Virus record (IMG/VR): IMGVR_UViG_3300018424_008687
Location: 1 to 37,800 of that record
Length of the DNA: 37,800 bases
Reading direction: 5' to 3' (one strand)
Origin: a virus
The translations under genes and the position numbers were made by a program. The notes under the pieces were generated by a model that did not search any database, had not been told where the DNA came from, and saw only the letters and a program-made list of their open reading frames with translations. Of the stretch, positions 1 to 12,600 are shown piece after piece. The first letter of the stretch is position 1. Each line of letters opens with the position of its first letter.

Positions 1-122
1 ACAAAATTATCCGCTTTATACTTAGGAAGTGCGAATGATACCCCCTCTGCGATATCGAGTAATTTTTTACTCATTTCGTCTTTTAATCCTGATTCTTTAC
101 TGTAGGTATAACCTTCTGACAT
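1..122 (-). CDS. Start of an unidentified gene, truncated by the left edge
   Basis: Only the first 40 codons are in the window. They begin MSEGYTYSKESGLKDEMSKK and continue into a short helical, Lys-rich stretch. The ATG at 122 is preceded by AAAGGA at ideal spacing, which is one of the clearest Shine-Dalgarno sequences in the window. The gene lies just past an intrinsic terminator that ends the fibre cluster, so it probably has its own promoter in the AT-rich gap, although I cannot pick out a convincing one. Too little is visible to name a family. Confidence 0.75.
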   Translation of the reverse strand, partial: MSEGYTYSKESGLKDEMSKKLLDIAEGVSFALPKYKADNF

Positions 123-150
123 AGTCCTTTATTTTTGTCTATAATATACA

Positions 151-178
151 AAAAAAATATCACTTAATAAAGTGATAT
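151..178 (-). terminator. Intrinsic terminator closing the fibre gene cluster
   Basis: Read on the minus strand, a perfect 9-bp stem (ATATCACTT / AAGTGATAT) with a 4-base TATT loop is followed directly by a run of seven T residues. It sits 28 bases after the stop of the last propeller-like gene and before the next start codon. The stem is AT-rich, so strength is uncertain, but stem plus T-tract in the only clear intergenic gap at this end is a good match to a rho-independent terminator. Confidence 0.8.
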
Positions 179-205
179 CTCTGTTTATCATCTAATAATG
201 TTATA

Positions 206-1321
206 TTATTCTCTCCAACCACAATGCCCTGATGATGTACCACCATTAACTGCGGGTTGCAACCCTGTTGGATTAAAAACACCCGTGTCAGTGTAATAAT
301 ATAATTTCCAAGTGTCATTATTCTGTACTCCGTTATAGTTACCCAACATATATTGGTGATCTTGTCCCATGGTGAAGTTTTCTTCACCTGTGTTTCCTTG
401 AATCTTAGCAATATTACCCACATTAGTGTCGGTTGTTAGATCCCATCTTCTTAGGTTATATCCACCATTATATGACCCTTCATTACCGGCATATCCTTTT
501 GATACTTTGGATGAGATACCTTTTTGTTGTCCGTGTGCCGCCCACGCATTTGAGGATGATGATATCGTTTCAGTAGTAAAATTCATTTTTCTATTACCAC
601 CATCAGAATGTATATAACCATTATTCTCGTCTGAGAATGCACTTACACCCCCACCACTACTAATTGATGTTACACCATAATTTAAAATCCTTGTTTCGCT
701 ACTTAAGTTAAACTTATCCACCTCAGTTCTATTACCACCAAAGATCCATGCAAAATCATGTTCTTTATGAACAGTACCACAATCCGATCTTGTATATTGT
801 ATATCATGTTGTGATTGGTGTGCGTAATTGGTATCTGTGAACATATTAACCGCCGATGTGGTGGTACTATGTATGGACGTTGGTCCTTTGTGGGCACCAT
901 CTGTATTCACCGACCACATAAAAAATATTCTAAGATTACACGCCCCTGAGGTATAGTTCGCCGGGTAATCTAATAACTCACCAATGTGGTATGTTTGATC
1001 TGTGGAGTTAGTTGATTTATGAACATTCTTCCATGGTGACGAACTCTTATATCCACCGGCTATGTAAGAGTAGTTGATGATTTGTCTAAATTTAAAACCT
1101 GTCGCCATATTTTGTTGTGCGGCAACTCTTTCCCATCCTCCGTCGATATTACTTACACCCGTATATATCATCAAATAACTCGTATGGACATCAGATGTCT
1201 CTAAGTACATAGATCCTGAGAGTGGATTCGTGGGTCTATTCGCCGCAGAACCTTTCGGAGGTCTTGCAGTGACCTTATCCACCTTTAACGATCCACTAAC
1301 GGACATGTTTTCGTATATCAT
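206..1321 (-). CDS. Propeller-like virion/fibre protein, paralog 1 of 3 (371 aa)
   Basis: This is the last of three tandem paralogs downstream of the giant fibre, and it is probably a virion surface protein. A short N-terminal module (residues 1-65) has VSGSL near residue 10, a RP..P..GS.YLE motif near 29-41 and a YTG.SN..GGWE motif near 53-64. From about 85 onward there are kelch-like blades with a Gly-Gly turn then a strand: YIAGGYKSSSPWKNVH, WIFGG...VDKFNL, GYAGN...GGYNLRRW, YMLGNYNG...W. The C-terminus ends in GHCGWRE, shared by all three copies. Unlike the other copies it has GNTGEE instead of GNCGEE, so one conserved Cys is lost. No signal peptide or membrane segment is visible. The fold is inferred from repeats and the fibre role from position. 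Confidence 0.85.
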   Translation of the reverse strand: MIYENMSVSGSLKVDKVTARPPKGSAANRPTNPLSGSMYLETSDVHTSYLMIYTGVSNIDGGWERVAAQQNMATGFKFRQIINYSYIAGGYKSSSPWKNVHKSTNSTDQTYHIGELLDYPANYTSGACNLRIFFMWSVNTDGAHKGPTSIHSTTTSAVNMFTDTNYAHQSQHDIQYTRSDCGTVHKEHDFAWIFGGNRTEVDKFNLSSETRILNYGVTSISSGGGVSAFSDENNGYIHSDGGNRKMNFTTETISSSSNAWAAHGQQKGISSKVSKGYAGNEGSYNGGYNLRRWDLTTDTNVGNIAKIQGNTGEENFTMGQDHQYMLGNYNGVQNNDTWKLYYYTDTGVFNPTGLQPAVNGGTSSGHCGWRE

Positions 1322-1331
1322 ATCTTAAATT

Positions 1332-2441
1332 TTAATCTCTCCAACCACAATGACCCGATGATGTACCAGCGTTAACTCCCGGTGATAAACCTGAAGGGTT
1401 TAGTACGCCCGTATCGGTCGCATATGTGAATTTCCAACTATTATTATTTTGTGCACCATTATAATTACCTAACATATATTGCCAATCCTGACCCATAGTA
1501 AAGTTTTCTTCACCACAGTTACCATCGGGTTTAGCCACATTACCAATGTTTGTGTCTGTTTGATTACTCCATCTTCTTAGGTTATATCCTCCCGCATATG
1601 AACCTTCGTTACCCACATAACCCTTTCCTAATTTTGAACTGATTCCTTTTTGTTGTCCGTGGGCACCCCATTTTGTTGATGATGACTGAGTTTCTGTTGC
1701 GAATATAAATTTGAATCCTCCGAACGATCCCCAACCATAACCATAATGTTCATCCGAAAATGCACTTGCCCCTTCACTTGAATCACTTGAGGATATTGTT
1801 CGTGTTATTTTAGTTTCATTAACGAGATCGAAAATCTCCATTGTACTTGTGCCACCCGCAAAAATATATGCGTATTCGTGTTCTTTGAATAAAGTACCTA
1901 AATCCGATCTGTTCGTTGACAAATCAAATTTAGCATCATGTGCCAGGTTAGTGTCATTCCACATGTTAATTGCGGAGGTGTATGTGGAGTTTACACTTGT
2001 GGGACCCATAAATGCACCACTTGTATTGACTGACCATACAAAAAAAGTAAATCTACTACAAGCACCTGAAGTATAAGACGCTGGATAATCCAATAACTCA
2101 CCTAAGTGAGAAGTTTGATCGGTAGCATTAATTGTTTTGTGTACATTTTTCCATGGTGAAGATGATTTATATCCACCCGCTAAATATGAATAAGAAATAA
2201 TGTGTCTATATTTAAATGCTGTCTTCCCGAAATTTGATTGGTGTGAAACTCTTTCCCAACCACTATCATTATTAGAAATACCTGTATAAACCATAAGGAA
2301 ACTACCTGATGTAGCCTCCTCTAAATAGAGTGATCCTGTTTCAGGTGATGATGGTCGATCTCCTTTCGCACCTTTCGGCATTTTAAAGTCGTTACCTTCT
2401 CCCCTTAATGATCCACTTATTTCTAAATTTTCGAATAACAT
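1332..2441 (-). CDS. Propeller-like virion/fibre protein, paralog 2 of 3 (369 aa)
   Basis: This is the middle of the three tandem paralogs, and its layout matches its neighbours over the whole length. The N-terminal VSGSL-type element (here ISGSL), the RPSSPETGSLYLEE element and YTGISNNDSGWE are followed by blade-like repeats (YLAGGYKSSSPWKNVH, YIFAGG...EIFDL, GYVGN...GGYNLRRW, YMLGNYNG...SWKF) and the GHCGWRD terminus. The most divergent stretch lies roughly at residues 195-245, while the last 120 residues are nearly constant. This is the pattern expected of a receptor-binding or decoration protein with a conserved scaffold and variable face, but that function is inference. The gene follows paralog 3 after 12 bases, and its own Shine-Dalgarno is weak. 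Confidence 0.85.
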   Translation of the reverse strand: MLFENLEISGSLRGEGNDFKMPKGAKGDRPSSPETGSLYLEEATSGSFLMVYTGISNNDSGWERVSHQSNFGKTAFKYRHIISYSYLAGGYKSSSPWKNVHKTINATDQTSHLGELLDYPASYTSGACSRFTFFVWSVNTSGAFMGPTSVNSTYTSAINMWNDTNLAHDAKFDLSTNRSDLGTLFKEHEYAYIFAGGTSTMEIFDLVNETKITRTISSSDSSEGASAFSDEHYGYGWGSFGGFKFIFATETQSSSTKWGAHGQQKGISSKLGKGYVGNEGSYAGGYNLRRWSNQTDTNIGNVAKPDGNCGEENFTMGQDWQYMLGNYNGAQNNNSWKFTYATDTGVLNPSGLSPGVNAGTSSGHCGWRD

Positions 2442-2453
2442 ATCTATAAATAC

Positions 2454-3599
2454 TTAATTTCTCCAACCACAATGACCTGAGGATGCACCTGCATTAACAC
2501 CCGGAGCTAACCCCGCGGGATTTAAAACTCCCGTGTCAGTTGAGTATGTAAACTTCCAACTATCATTATTTTGTTGACTATCCCCATAACACGCTAACAT
2601 GTATTGGAAGTCTTGTCCCATGGAGAAGTTTTCTTCCCCACAATTACCTCTTGGTTTAGGTACATTACCAATGTTTGTTTCGGTAAATGCATCCCATCTT
2701 CTAAGGTTATATCCTCCTTGGTAGGTACCTTCATTACCACAGTACCCTTTACCCACTTTAGAACTAATCCCTTTCTGTTGTCCACTTGATGCCCATGATG
2801 ATGCTCTTGTTTCGAAAGTATCGGTTGCAAAGTGACATTTATTACCACTCTCAGAACCATATCCATAACCATAATTCTCATCCGAAAATCCCGAAGCACC
2901 AAGGGTACTCGTAATAGATGTTGTTGTGGTTGTATAAGGTCCCGTTCCACTTGGGTAGTAAGTAGTATACATAGACTCGTTAGTTAAGTTAAACTTTTCA
3001 ACTGCCGCCACTGATCCACCAAAGATGTATGCGAATTCCGTTTCTTTAAATAAAGTACCGGGATCATCTCTTGAATTCAATAAGTCCCATTTTGTTTGGT
3101 GAGCGTATGCGGTTTCATTGACCATGTGTACGCCTGTTGTGTGTGTTCCGTGAACTTGAGTTGCTGATTTCCACGCATTGTCACTATTGGTTGACCATAT
3201 GAATAGTATGGTTTTACTACACGCACCCGAAGTATAAGATGCGGGATAATCCATAAGTTCACCAATATGAACTGTTTGATCCGTTGCATGAGTTGCCCTA
3301 TGTACATTCTTCCATGGAGATGAGGATTTATATCCTCCTGCTAAATAGGAATAGTTAATTATATTTCTATACTTGAATGCGGTTCTATCGGTATTTTGAG
3401 AACCTACGGGTTCCCATCCACCATCATCATTAGATGATCCTGTGTATGTTACAACAAAACTACCACTTGGTGATTCTTCAAGATATAAAGAACCAACTTC
3501 AGGACTCGAAGGTCTGTTTGCCCTCGGTCCTCTTGGTATTATGAACTGTCCGCTTTGTACATCTAACGAACCACTTACTATAACATTTTCTCTTAACAT
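2454..3599 (-). CDS. Propeller-like virion/fibre protein, paralog 3 of 3 (381 aa)
   Basis: This is the first and longest of the three paralogs, starting 11 bases after the giant fibre stop. The ATG at 3599 has AAAAGGA upstream. It carries the N-terminal VSGSL / RPSSPEVGSLYLEE / YTGSSNDDGGWE module, then five blade-like units at about residues 85-108, 190-209, 244-263, 285-311 and 333-357, of the type Gly-Tyr/Gly-Gly turn followed by K/W-F-x-x-x-T-x-T. A Thr-rich insertion at 215-232 (PYTTTTTSITST) is absent from the other copies and sits in the variable zone. It ends GHCGWRN. The likely role is a small fibre or receptor-binding protein, inferred from position and repeat architecture. Confidence 0.85.
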   Translation of the reverse strand: MLRENVIVSGSLDVQSGQFIIPRGPRANRPSSPEVGSLYLEESPSGSFVVTYTGSSNDDGGWEPVGSQNTDRTAFKYRNIINYSYLAGGYKSSSPWKNVHRATHATDQTVHIGELMDYPASYTSGACSKTILFIWSTNSDNAWKSATQVHGTHTTGVHMVNETAYAHQTKWDLLNSRDDPGTLFKETEFAYIFGGSVAAVEKFNLTNESMYTTYYPSGTGPYTTTTTSITSTLGASGFSDENYGYGYGSESGNKCHFATDTFETRASSWASSGQQKGISSKVGKGYCGNEGTYQGGYNLRRWDAFTETNIGNVPKPRGNCGEENFSMGQDFQYMLACYGDSQQNNDSWKFTYSTDTGVLNPAGLAPGVNAGASSGHCGWRN

Positions 3600-3610
3600 A
3601 CATTTTCCTT

Positions 3611-6600
3611 TTATCCGACTACTACTAATCTACCTGATCTTGCTACCTCAAAATTAACTTCAACAACTCCACCCTGAACATTGACTCTTGATGGGAAGAA
3701 CAGATCTCCATTACCATCATAGACTTGTACGATCACATTATCGTGTCCAATACCGTGAGTAAATGTTACTGTGGTTAGATTCGTAAAGGTTGTTGATTTT
3801 CTTAATGCATATCCCGAATCATTAGTGAATCTACTGATATTCATATCGAACAGACTCGTTGCGTAATCCGCCCTATATGCCGTATTCACTAACACCGCAC
3901 TTGCGTCCGTTCTTCCTACGGCCCATCCACCTAAATGTAAGTATGCCCCATAATTATTTTCTACCACTTGATCTGTACCCGAGATACCAGCAAGTGTTGC
4001 CGTTGTACCTGCGGACATATCTAAGTCACCTTGTAAACCAAGAGAACCCGCAATTGTACCTGAACCTCGTGATAAGAAACTACCATTAGAGTAAATAATA
4101 AATCTATCTAAATCACCACTGTAACCGAAGTGGAATTGATCGGTTGTGCCTGAATCATCAGACACCGAGAATTCCATCCTTGCGGTGTTATTTGATTCAT
4201 AATGTCTAATGAATCCCGCGTCATTAGTTTGTGCGGGGAATGAGATTGTTGAGTAGTTACCGTCCTTACTAATTGTTAAGTCTCCACCACCAACAACTAA
4301 ATCTCCTGTAATTGTACCTCCACCAATAGGTAAGTATAATCCTGAGTGATCACCCCATCCATGTGCATCGTCCCAATTTGATTTGTTATAACCTGATGCA
4401 CTTAATGTACCTGATGTTGATATATTACCTGAAGAGTCAATTGTGACAACCCCTGTTGAGTTAACCATTAATTGTAGTGAGTGGTTTGAATATGTACCAA
4501 TCTTACCTACGTTTTGTCCTGTGTGTGCATACATAGAAGTGATAATACCATCACTTACTGATTTTACATCAAGTCTTGCATGAGAACTACCAGCAACGTT
4601 AACCCTTGCATTCCAACTACCATCGTTAGACACACTACCCGTACTATTACCAAATTCATTGTACGAGTTAGTGAAACTGTTACTCGCCGTGAGTTGTGCG
4701 TATCTCGCGTCACCCTCAGTTTGATTTAATGTGTTTGTACCAACCCAAGTCTGTGTTGCGATTGCACTACCATTAATTCTAACACCACTGTCCGTCGCAT
4801 TTACAATAAAGTTAACACCATCCGCAGCGTCATTATGAGATTTAATCTCAATAACGGAACCTGATAATCCACCACTATTGGTTGTGTGTAGGATATGTGC
4901 GGTATCAGATGCGTCTGTTGTTCCTTCTTTATCATATGCGGTCCAATAGATACCCCTACCTTGGTTTGTTGTGGTTACAGGACCATCAAACTCGATATTA
5001 CCACTACCGTTGATTACTTTATTATCACCAACATATAGAGAACCAAGTGGATCAAGTGTTACCGAACCATTTGCATTTACATTAAGGATTGGTACACCTG
5101 ATGCGTCCGATACTGAGAACAAGTCTCCCGTTAAATCATCGGTAATTGAGAACAACTGACCACTTGTACCTTGTATATCAAATATTGTCGATCCTGAAGT
5201 GGAAGATGTTAGAGTTAATTTATCAGTAAACTCCGACTCACCGTTCGAACCTAAAGTTAATATTCTTGTAGATCCAACAGCAAACTGTAAGTTACCACCT
5301 GTGTTTGTTGAAAGGTCGTTTGGTGATTCTACAATCTTGAATCCACTTCCTCCTGCCCATATAATACCTTCAGTTGGTCCCGGATCGTTGAAGGTTAATG
5401 ACTCAACATTAGTAATGGTATTATTACCCATACTTATCGAACCCGACATGGTTCCACCCGCAAGTGGTAAGTGACCAACTTGTGAGTAAGTGTATGCCGT
5501 ATTCCAATTGTTGGAGTTACCACCTGTTGCGGTAACAACACCGGCGAAGTCACCCGAACCACCAAATGTGATATCGTTATTATTTAAGTTACCTTGGAAT
5601 AACCATCTACTGTTTGCTTGTTGAGCCCAACTTGTACTGTTATTAGCACTACCATTTAGGATATAGAAGTAGTTACTGTTAACATGGATCATCGCAGATC
5701 TATTATCAGTATCCTGTAAGTATAGTGTTGGTGATGCGTTATTCAAGTAAATGTTACTTGAGGTAGATGACCCTCTTGCCGTTACAGTTGCTAATGTATC
5801 ACTCTCCGCTGTCAAGTACCTACCGTCAAGGTCCACAGTCCAAGTTCCACCATCATTACGAGTTCCTGTAATTATACCATTACCCGTATTGAACGTTGCA
5901 CTTGTCGTGTAGTAGTTTGTGTCTGTATTGGTTACTGTTTCAGTACCTGTAGTAATACCGGTTACGTGTCCATTACCATCTAATAATATATCTTGTATGT
6001 ATGTTCTACCACTATTGTTAGAACTACTTGCCGCACTTATCGATGGGTGAGTAGGATTACTTGTTACCCAACTTTCAGTGGCAACTTTGTTACCACCAAT
6101 GTATGTTCCACCTGTAGTTACCTTAACTTCGTTACTATTTGAGTTGTTACCCGCTCTAATGTATACATTATCACCATTTATATAAGTGTCAGTACCTGCA
6201 CTGATGATCATGTATTGTTGTGTTGTAGATGTGGATGCTTCAGAGTTCCAAAGACCCCAATAACCACCATGTACCGCATGTTCTCCGATTCTTAATTCAC
6301 CTAAAGAGACTGTACCTGTAAGTGTTCCACCACCAAGTGGTAAGTATCTTCCGTCAATATCTACGGTCCAAGTACCACCATCATTTCTTGTACCGGTAAT
6401 TATACCGTTACCCGTATTAAAGGATGCACTTGTTGTGTACCAATTGACATCAGTATCAACCGCGAACCCTGATACAGCTACAGTAGTACCGTCTGATTTG
6501 GTTAATGTTAATGTTTGGTTACCACTATTATACGTACCACCTGTGACAGTCACATCACTCAACGTATTTAATAATGTTACGTTGAATGTATCTCCATCAT

Positions 6601-9600
6601 TCCTTGTAAAGGTTAATACCGCATTACCACTATTCCAAGTTGCGCCTGTTACATATTCATCATTTGTTACATAACCTTGTGTTGCGTGATTGCCCCATCC
6701 ATATGCGGTCTTAAAGTTTTGAATATTAGTCTTGGTTAATGACTCACCATCTAACGTTAATTGATCACCTCTTAGATATGCTGTCTTTCTTGCTGCCCAT
6801 CCACCTGACCAATTACCTGTTTCAGAGTTAATCTCAAGACCTTGTTCGGCATTTAAGTAAATGTACTCAGCGGTTTGTCCTGTAGCGTATAAGTGTGATT
6901 CACCCGCATTTAAGACGAGTTGTTGACCTCCACCTCTAATGTGTCCATTAACCTGTAGATCACCCGTGATAGTACCTCCACCATATGGTAAGTATCTACC
7001 ATCAATGTCAACACTGAATGATGCTCTACCCACACCTGAACCGGTAATAATACCGTTACCTGTATTGAATGTTGCACTTGTTATATAATCTACTGTGTCT
7101 GTATTGACAACTGTTTCTGTTGCGGTGGTCAATCCTGTTACGTGACCATAACCATCTAATAAGACATCTTGTATATATGTTCTACCACTATTGTTAGAGG
7201 ATGCTTGTGAAGAAGTATCTGCGTGAGATATTGTCACACTACTACTACCTGTTTGGTTTGCTGTAAATGACCCACCACCTGACATACCCCCACCCGCGGA
7301 GATCGTCATAGTACCATTACCAATAGTCGGTTTGTTAGTGAAGTTATTGTAGTCTAAGTAGTAAGACCCTTGTTGACCATCTAATGTGTCAGAGTCTAAA
7401 CCTGATCCCGCACCATCATTACCTTCGTGCCATATCTTAACCCAATCATACCATGTTTCTGCAGTTGAGTTATGTGCTCTTCTGAAGTAGATATTATCGT
7501 TATTATATGGTATGGTGATTTGTGCTTGTCTTGTTCCACCACTTCTTGCGTGCCATAATGCGTGCCATGCACCACCATCAGGACTGTTCGCATTTGCCTG
7601 TCCACCATAGTCTAAGGTATAGATACCCGAAGTCCTTACATTATTAAAGTCAGAATTTGTACTTGTTTGGTGTCCGTATTGTGCGTATCTACCATCAATA
7701 TCGAGAGTTAATGAACTTAACCCTTGCCTACCAAGTGTGATAATACCATTACTCGAGTTCCAACTAATTGCATTAAGGTAATAGTTAGTATCTGTATTGG
7801 TTACTGTTTCAGTACCTGTAGTGATACCGGTTACGTGTCCATTACTATCTGTGAGTATGTCTTGTATATATGTTCTACCACTGTTGTTTGATGATACCCC
7901 CGCAATTGATGGGTGTGAGGTTAGATATCCACTATCATTGGTGAACATTGATATATTCCCTGACACATTCTGAAGAACCCTACTCGAGTTAAGGACAATA
8001 GTATCATTTAAGTAAATGTTACCATATATTCTTGTATTTCCTGAGGATTGTCCATAGTTTAGATAAAGTGTACCTCCCGTACCAATTACTAAGTGTGTAC
8101 TATCACCTCTAAAGTAGTTATTGAAACCATGAGTACTATTACTGTTTGAAATTGCGAGATTTAAACCTTCAAATGCAACATAACCACCCTGTCTAAATAA
8201 GTTAATGTATTGTCCACCATCAAATCCTGATCTGAACCATTCAGTTCCCGCACCTGTGGAGTGTTGCATGAACCTAACATAACTCGTATTATTGTTGGAG
8301 TTGGTATCAACTCTGAATGTTAAATCATTAAATGAATTAACAGACATAGAGTCATTATAGTTACCACTCGCATCCGTTGAGAAGATACCGTGATTATCAG
8401 TATCCCAATTCGACCCACCACTTGTGAATGTAATTCTTTTAATTCTTCTGAATTCAGATCCCCACGTATTATTCGTTACAAAACCTGATTGTGAATTACC
8501 AAAGTAATTACCTCTACCAACAACATCAGATAGAGTTGAGGTTTCAGTGTAAGAAGTTAAGTATCTTCCGTCAATATCAACCGTCCAAGTACCACCATCA
8601 TTTCTTGTACCGGTAATAATACCGTTACCCGTATTAAAGGTTGCCCCTGTTGTGTAGTAGTTAGTGTCGGTATTGACAACTGTTTCTGTTGCAGTTGTTA
8701 ATCCTGTTACGTGACCGTTACTATCTGTAAGTACATCTTGTATGTATGTTCTACCACTGTTATTAGACGAAGCACCCGGAATAGTTGGGTGAGATGTTAG
8801 ATACCCCACACTCGCATGATTACCCCAACCATACGCTGTGTCCCAATTCGATTTGTTATACCCCGATGCCGTAATTGTACCTGATATGGTAACATTACCC
8901 GAACTATCTGATCTAAGTAAAGTATATCCAATAGGGTTAGTTGAACTATCGGTTAATGCTCCCGTTTCTAAATCAGTTCTACCAATCCAAAACCCGTTGT
9001 CACCCACGGCAATAATACCATGACCACCACTACTATTTCCTGCAGATTTCAAATAGGTGTAATCACCTGTACTTGAGGTCCAACCATTATAAACAACATC
9101 ATGTGTGGTATATGTCCAACCTGAACTGTACCTTCTTAGTAATTGACTCCCCGTTGATTGGAAATACGACGCCTGTAGATATTGATTCGTTGAATTCCCT
9201 CTATCCGCGACACTATCTAAAGTATCTGTCTCTGTATAACTTGTTAGATATCTACCATCTAAATCTACAGTCCAAGTTCCACCATCATTACGGGTTCCTG
9301 TAATAATACCATTACCCGTATTGAATGTTGCACCTGTAGTGTAATAGTTAATATCTGTATCGACCGCGAAACCTGAGACATCTATTGAATTACCGTCCGA
9401 TTTGACAAGGGTAAGGGTTTGAGTTCCACTGTTATATGTACCACCTGTTACTGTGATCTCTGATAGAGTATCACTAATATCAAGGGTGTAGGTATCTCCA
9501 TCATTCCTTGTGAATGTGATTACACCATTACCACTATTAAATGTTGCTCCTGTTGTATACTCATCAGTATTAACTACCGTTTCGGTTGCTGTGGTAATTC

Positions 9601-12600
9601 CTGTCACATGTCCGTTAGAATCTGTTAAGATATCTTGGATGTATGTTCTACCACTATTGTTTGACGATACCCCTGCAATTGATGGGTGTGAGGTTAAGTA
9701 ATTTCTCGAAGAAACCCATGATTGTGTGGCCACTGTTGCCCCATTTATAGAGAACGAAGCCCCCGTACCTGATAAGTTTAGAATGTTATCATTAGAATCA
9801 TCTACAATTGCGAGTGTTATATCACCTGAAGATCCTTGTTTGAATACAATACCTTCACCCGGATCGGCAATCTCTAATTGATTAACCCCTGTGATATTGA
9901 AGTTGGTACCTGAAATACCGTTGGATAATGTTAGTCCGTTAATACCACCACTTGCGGTTAATCCACCACTAAATGTGACCGCTGTACTTGTTGAGGAACC
10001 TCTTGAAGTTACAGACGATAATGTGTCTGTCTCTGTATATGAAGTTAAGTACCTTCCATCAATGTCTACAGTAAACGTGTCACCATCATTCCTTGTGAAT
10101 GTAATTACACCATTACCACTATTAAATGTTGCTCCTGTTGTATACTCATCATTTGTTACATATCCTTCTACACTGTGATCACCCCAACCATATGCGGTAT
10201 TCCATTGTGAGGAGTTACCACCTGTTGCGGTTACCGAACCTGTTACACTTATACCTGAAGATGTTGTTCTCATCTTCTCTCCCGTACCATTGGTTAATAT
10301 TAAATCACCACCCGTAGAGTAGATTTTCGCATGATAACTTTGGTTGTAGAAGAACAATTCATAACTCGTAGTATCTGTACCTGACCATCTAATATTAAGG
10401 TCACCGTTCATGTTTAAACTTGATAAACTACCACCTGTAAGTTGTAAATATCTGTTGTCTAAATCAACATCATACGTATCACCATCATTCCTTGTAAATG
10501 TTAATACACCTGTTGATGTATTAAATGATGCCCCTGTTGTGTATTCATTATTGTAAGAGGTTAAATAACCCTCTGTACTATGGTCACCCCATCCGTATGC
10601 GGTGTTCCAATTCGAGTCATTATATCCCGATGCAGATATGGTACCTGTAACATTTAAGTTACCTCCATTACTAACATTGATAAGGTTACTACCAACGGAA
10701 CCATCGTCGTTTAAGTTTCTTATGTATAAACCACCACCACTAACTAAGATTTCTTTATTCTTATCTGTTGTGTCGGTTTCAATAAGTTTAATTTTAGGTT
10801 GTGCTGAAGACATTGAGATATACTCACCAATATTCAATGATTGGTTTGTTGTGTTACCTCTATCCGCAACACTATCTAATGTGTCGGTCTCAGTGTATGA
10901 TGTTAGGTATCTACCGTCAATATCAACAGTAAACGTATCACCATCATTTCTTGTAAATGTGATAATACCATTACCTGAGTTGAAAGTCGCACCTGTTGTA
11001 TACTCATCATTTGTTACATATCCTTCTACACTATGATCTCCCCAACCATATGCCGTATTCCAATTACTTATATTTGTATTGGTTATACCAGCAGATGGAG
11101 ATGCTGAGAATATTGGATCAGTTTCTGTGTAACCCGTTAAATATCTTCCATCTAAATCAACTGTAACATCGGAGGTTCCTTTAATACCTAAAGTTAAAAC
11201 TCCATTTGAGTTGTTAAAGGTTGCCCCTGTAGTGTAATAGTTAATGTCTGTATCAATAGCAAAACCACTAACACTTATTGTTGATCCGTCGTTTTTGGTT
11301 AATTCTAATGTTTGTGTCCCACTGTCGTAGGTACCTCCTGTTACTGTAACATCACTTAATGTGTCTAATAATGTTACGTTGAATGTATCACCGTCATTTC
11401 TTGTGAATGATAAGACCGCAGTACTATTATTCCACGACGCGCCTGTTACATACTCATCTGTGTTAACCACAGTTTCAGTCCCTGTCGTCAAACCTGTCAC
11501 GTGACCATTTGAATCGAGAAGAACATCCTGTATATAAGTTCGACCACTATTGTTAGATGATGGTGCTGGTGTAATGTTTGGGTGTTCTGTTAAGTAAGAA
11601 CCTGTTGCAGATTCTAATGATGTTAATCTACTATTTTGTGTGGTGTTTAATGTATTATTAGATGATGTGTAACTATTAAAGGTACCTCTAATAGACCCAC
11701 TCTCAACTTCTAACGAATCAATTCTACCATCTAACGTAGATATATCACCATCTAAAGAACCCGTCTTAGACTCAAGACTATTCAGTCTACTATTTTGTGT
11801 GGTGTTTAATGTTTGTATTGATGATATGTCACTGTCATTAGATGATGTGTAACTATTAAAATCACCTCTTAGGGTTGATACGTCACTATCGGTCGCATAT
11901 GTACTATCAATACTCGCGGTAAATGATTCCACAGAATCTAATCTACCATCTAAACCACTAATGTCATTATCTAAAGAACCTGTTTTAGATTCGAGTGATT
12001 GTAATCTATTGTCTTGATCCGAATCAGCACTTTCTAAACTACCTATTCTACTACCATGTGAACCACTCGTAGTTTCTAACGCATTTAACCTATTGGTTTG
12101 TGTATTGTTTAATGTATCGTTAGATGATGTATAGGTATTTAAGTCGTTTCTAAGGTCTGTTACGTCTTCATCACTCGCATATGTATTATCAATACTACCT
12201 GTGAATGATTCTAATGATGTTAACCTGCTATTTTGGGTGGTGTTAGTTGAGTCTAAGGATCCTGTCTTAATTTCTATGGAATCTAAACGACCATCTAAAC
12301 CACTTATGTCATTATCTAAAGAAGTTAAGTCGGTAGTTGTTAAAATTCTCTCCTCACTACCTTTAGTACCACCAATCCAATGATTATTACTACTGTCCCA
12401 TAATAAAGAACCCGATAGTACGCCCGGTGATGTGGTATCTCTTACTTCGATACCCCCATTAACAGCACCACTTCCATTTAAAGAGATTATGTTATCACTA
12501 ACCTCAACGGTTGTTGAATCAACTCTTGTCTCAGTCCCTTTAACTAATAGGTCACCCTTAATTGTTACGTTGGATCCTGTAAATTCTAATCCACCATCAA

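Noticed and set aside
2445-2452. TATAAATA, an exact match to the T4 late promoter core, on the plus strand
   Set aside because: All genes here read on the minus strand, and an 8-mer of this type is expected several times by chance in DNA this AT-rich.
206-3599. Diversity-generating retroelement acting on the tandem paralogs
   Set aside because: No reverse transcriptase or template repeat is visible in the window, and the differences include length changes unlike adenine-directed mutagenesis.
10602-11036. Plus-strand open frame of 144 codons, and similar plus-strand frames across the fibre
   Set aside because: They are antisense shadows of the repetitive fibre reading frame, recur wherever the repeat recurs, and lack ribosome binding sites.
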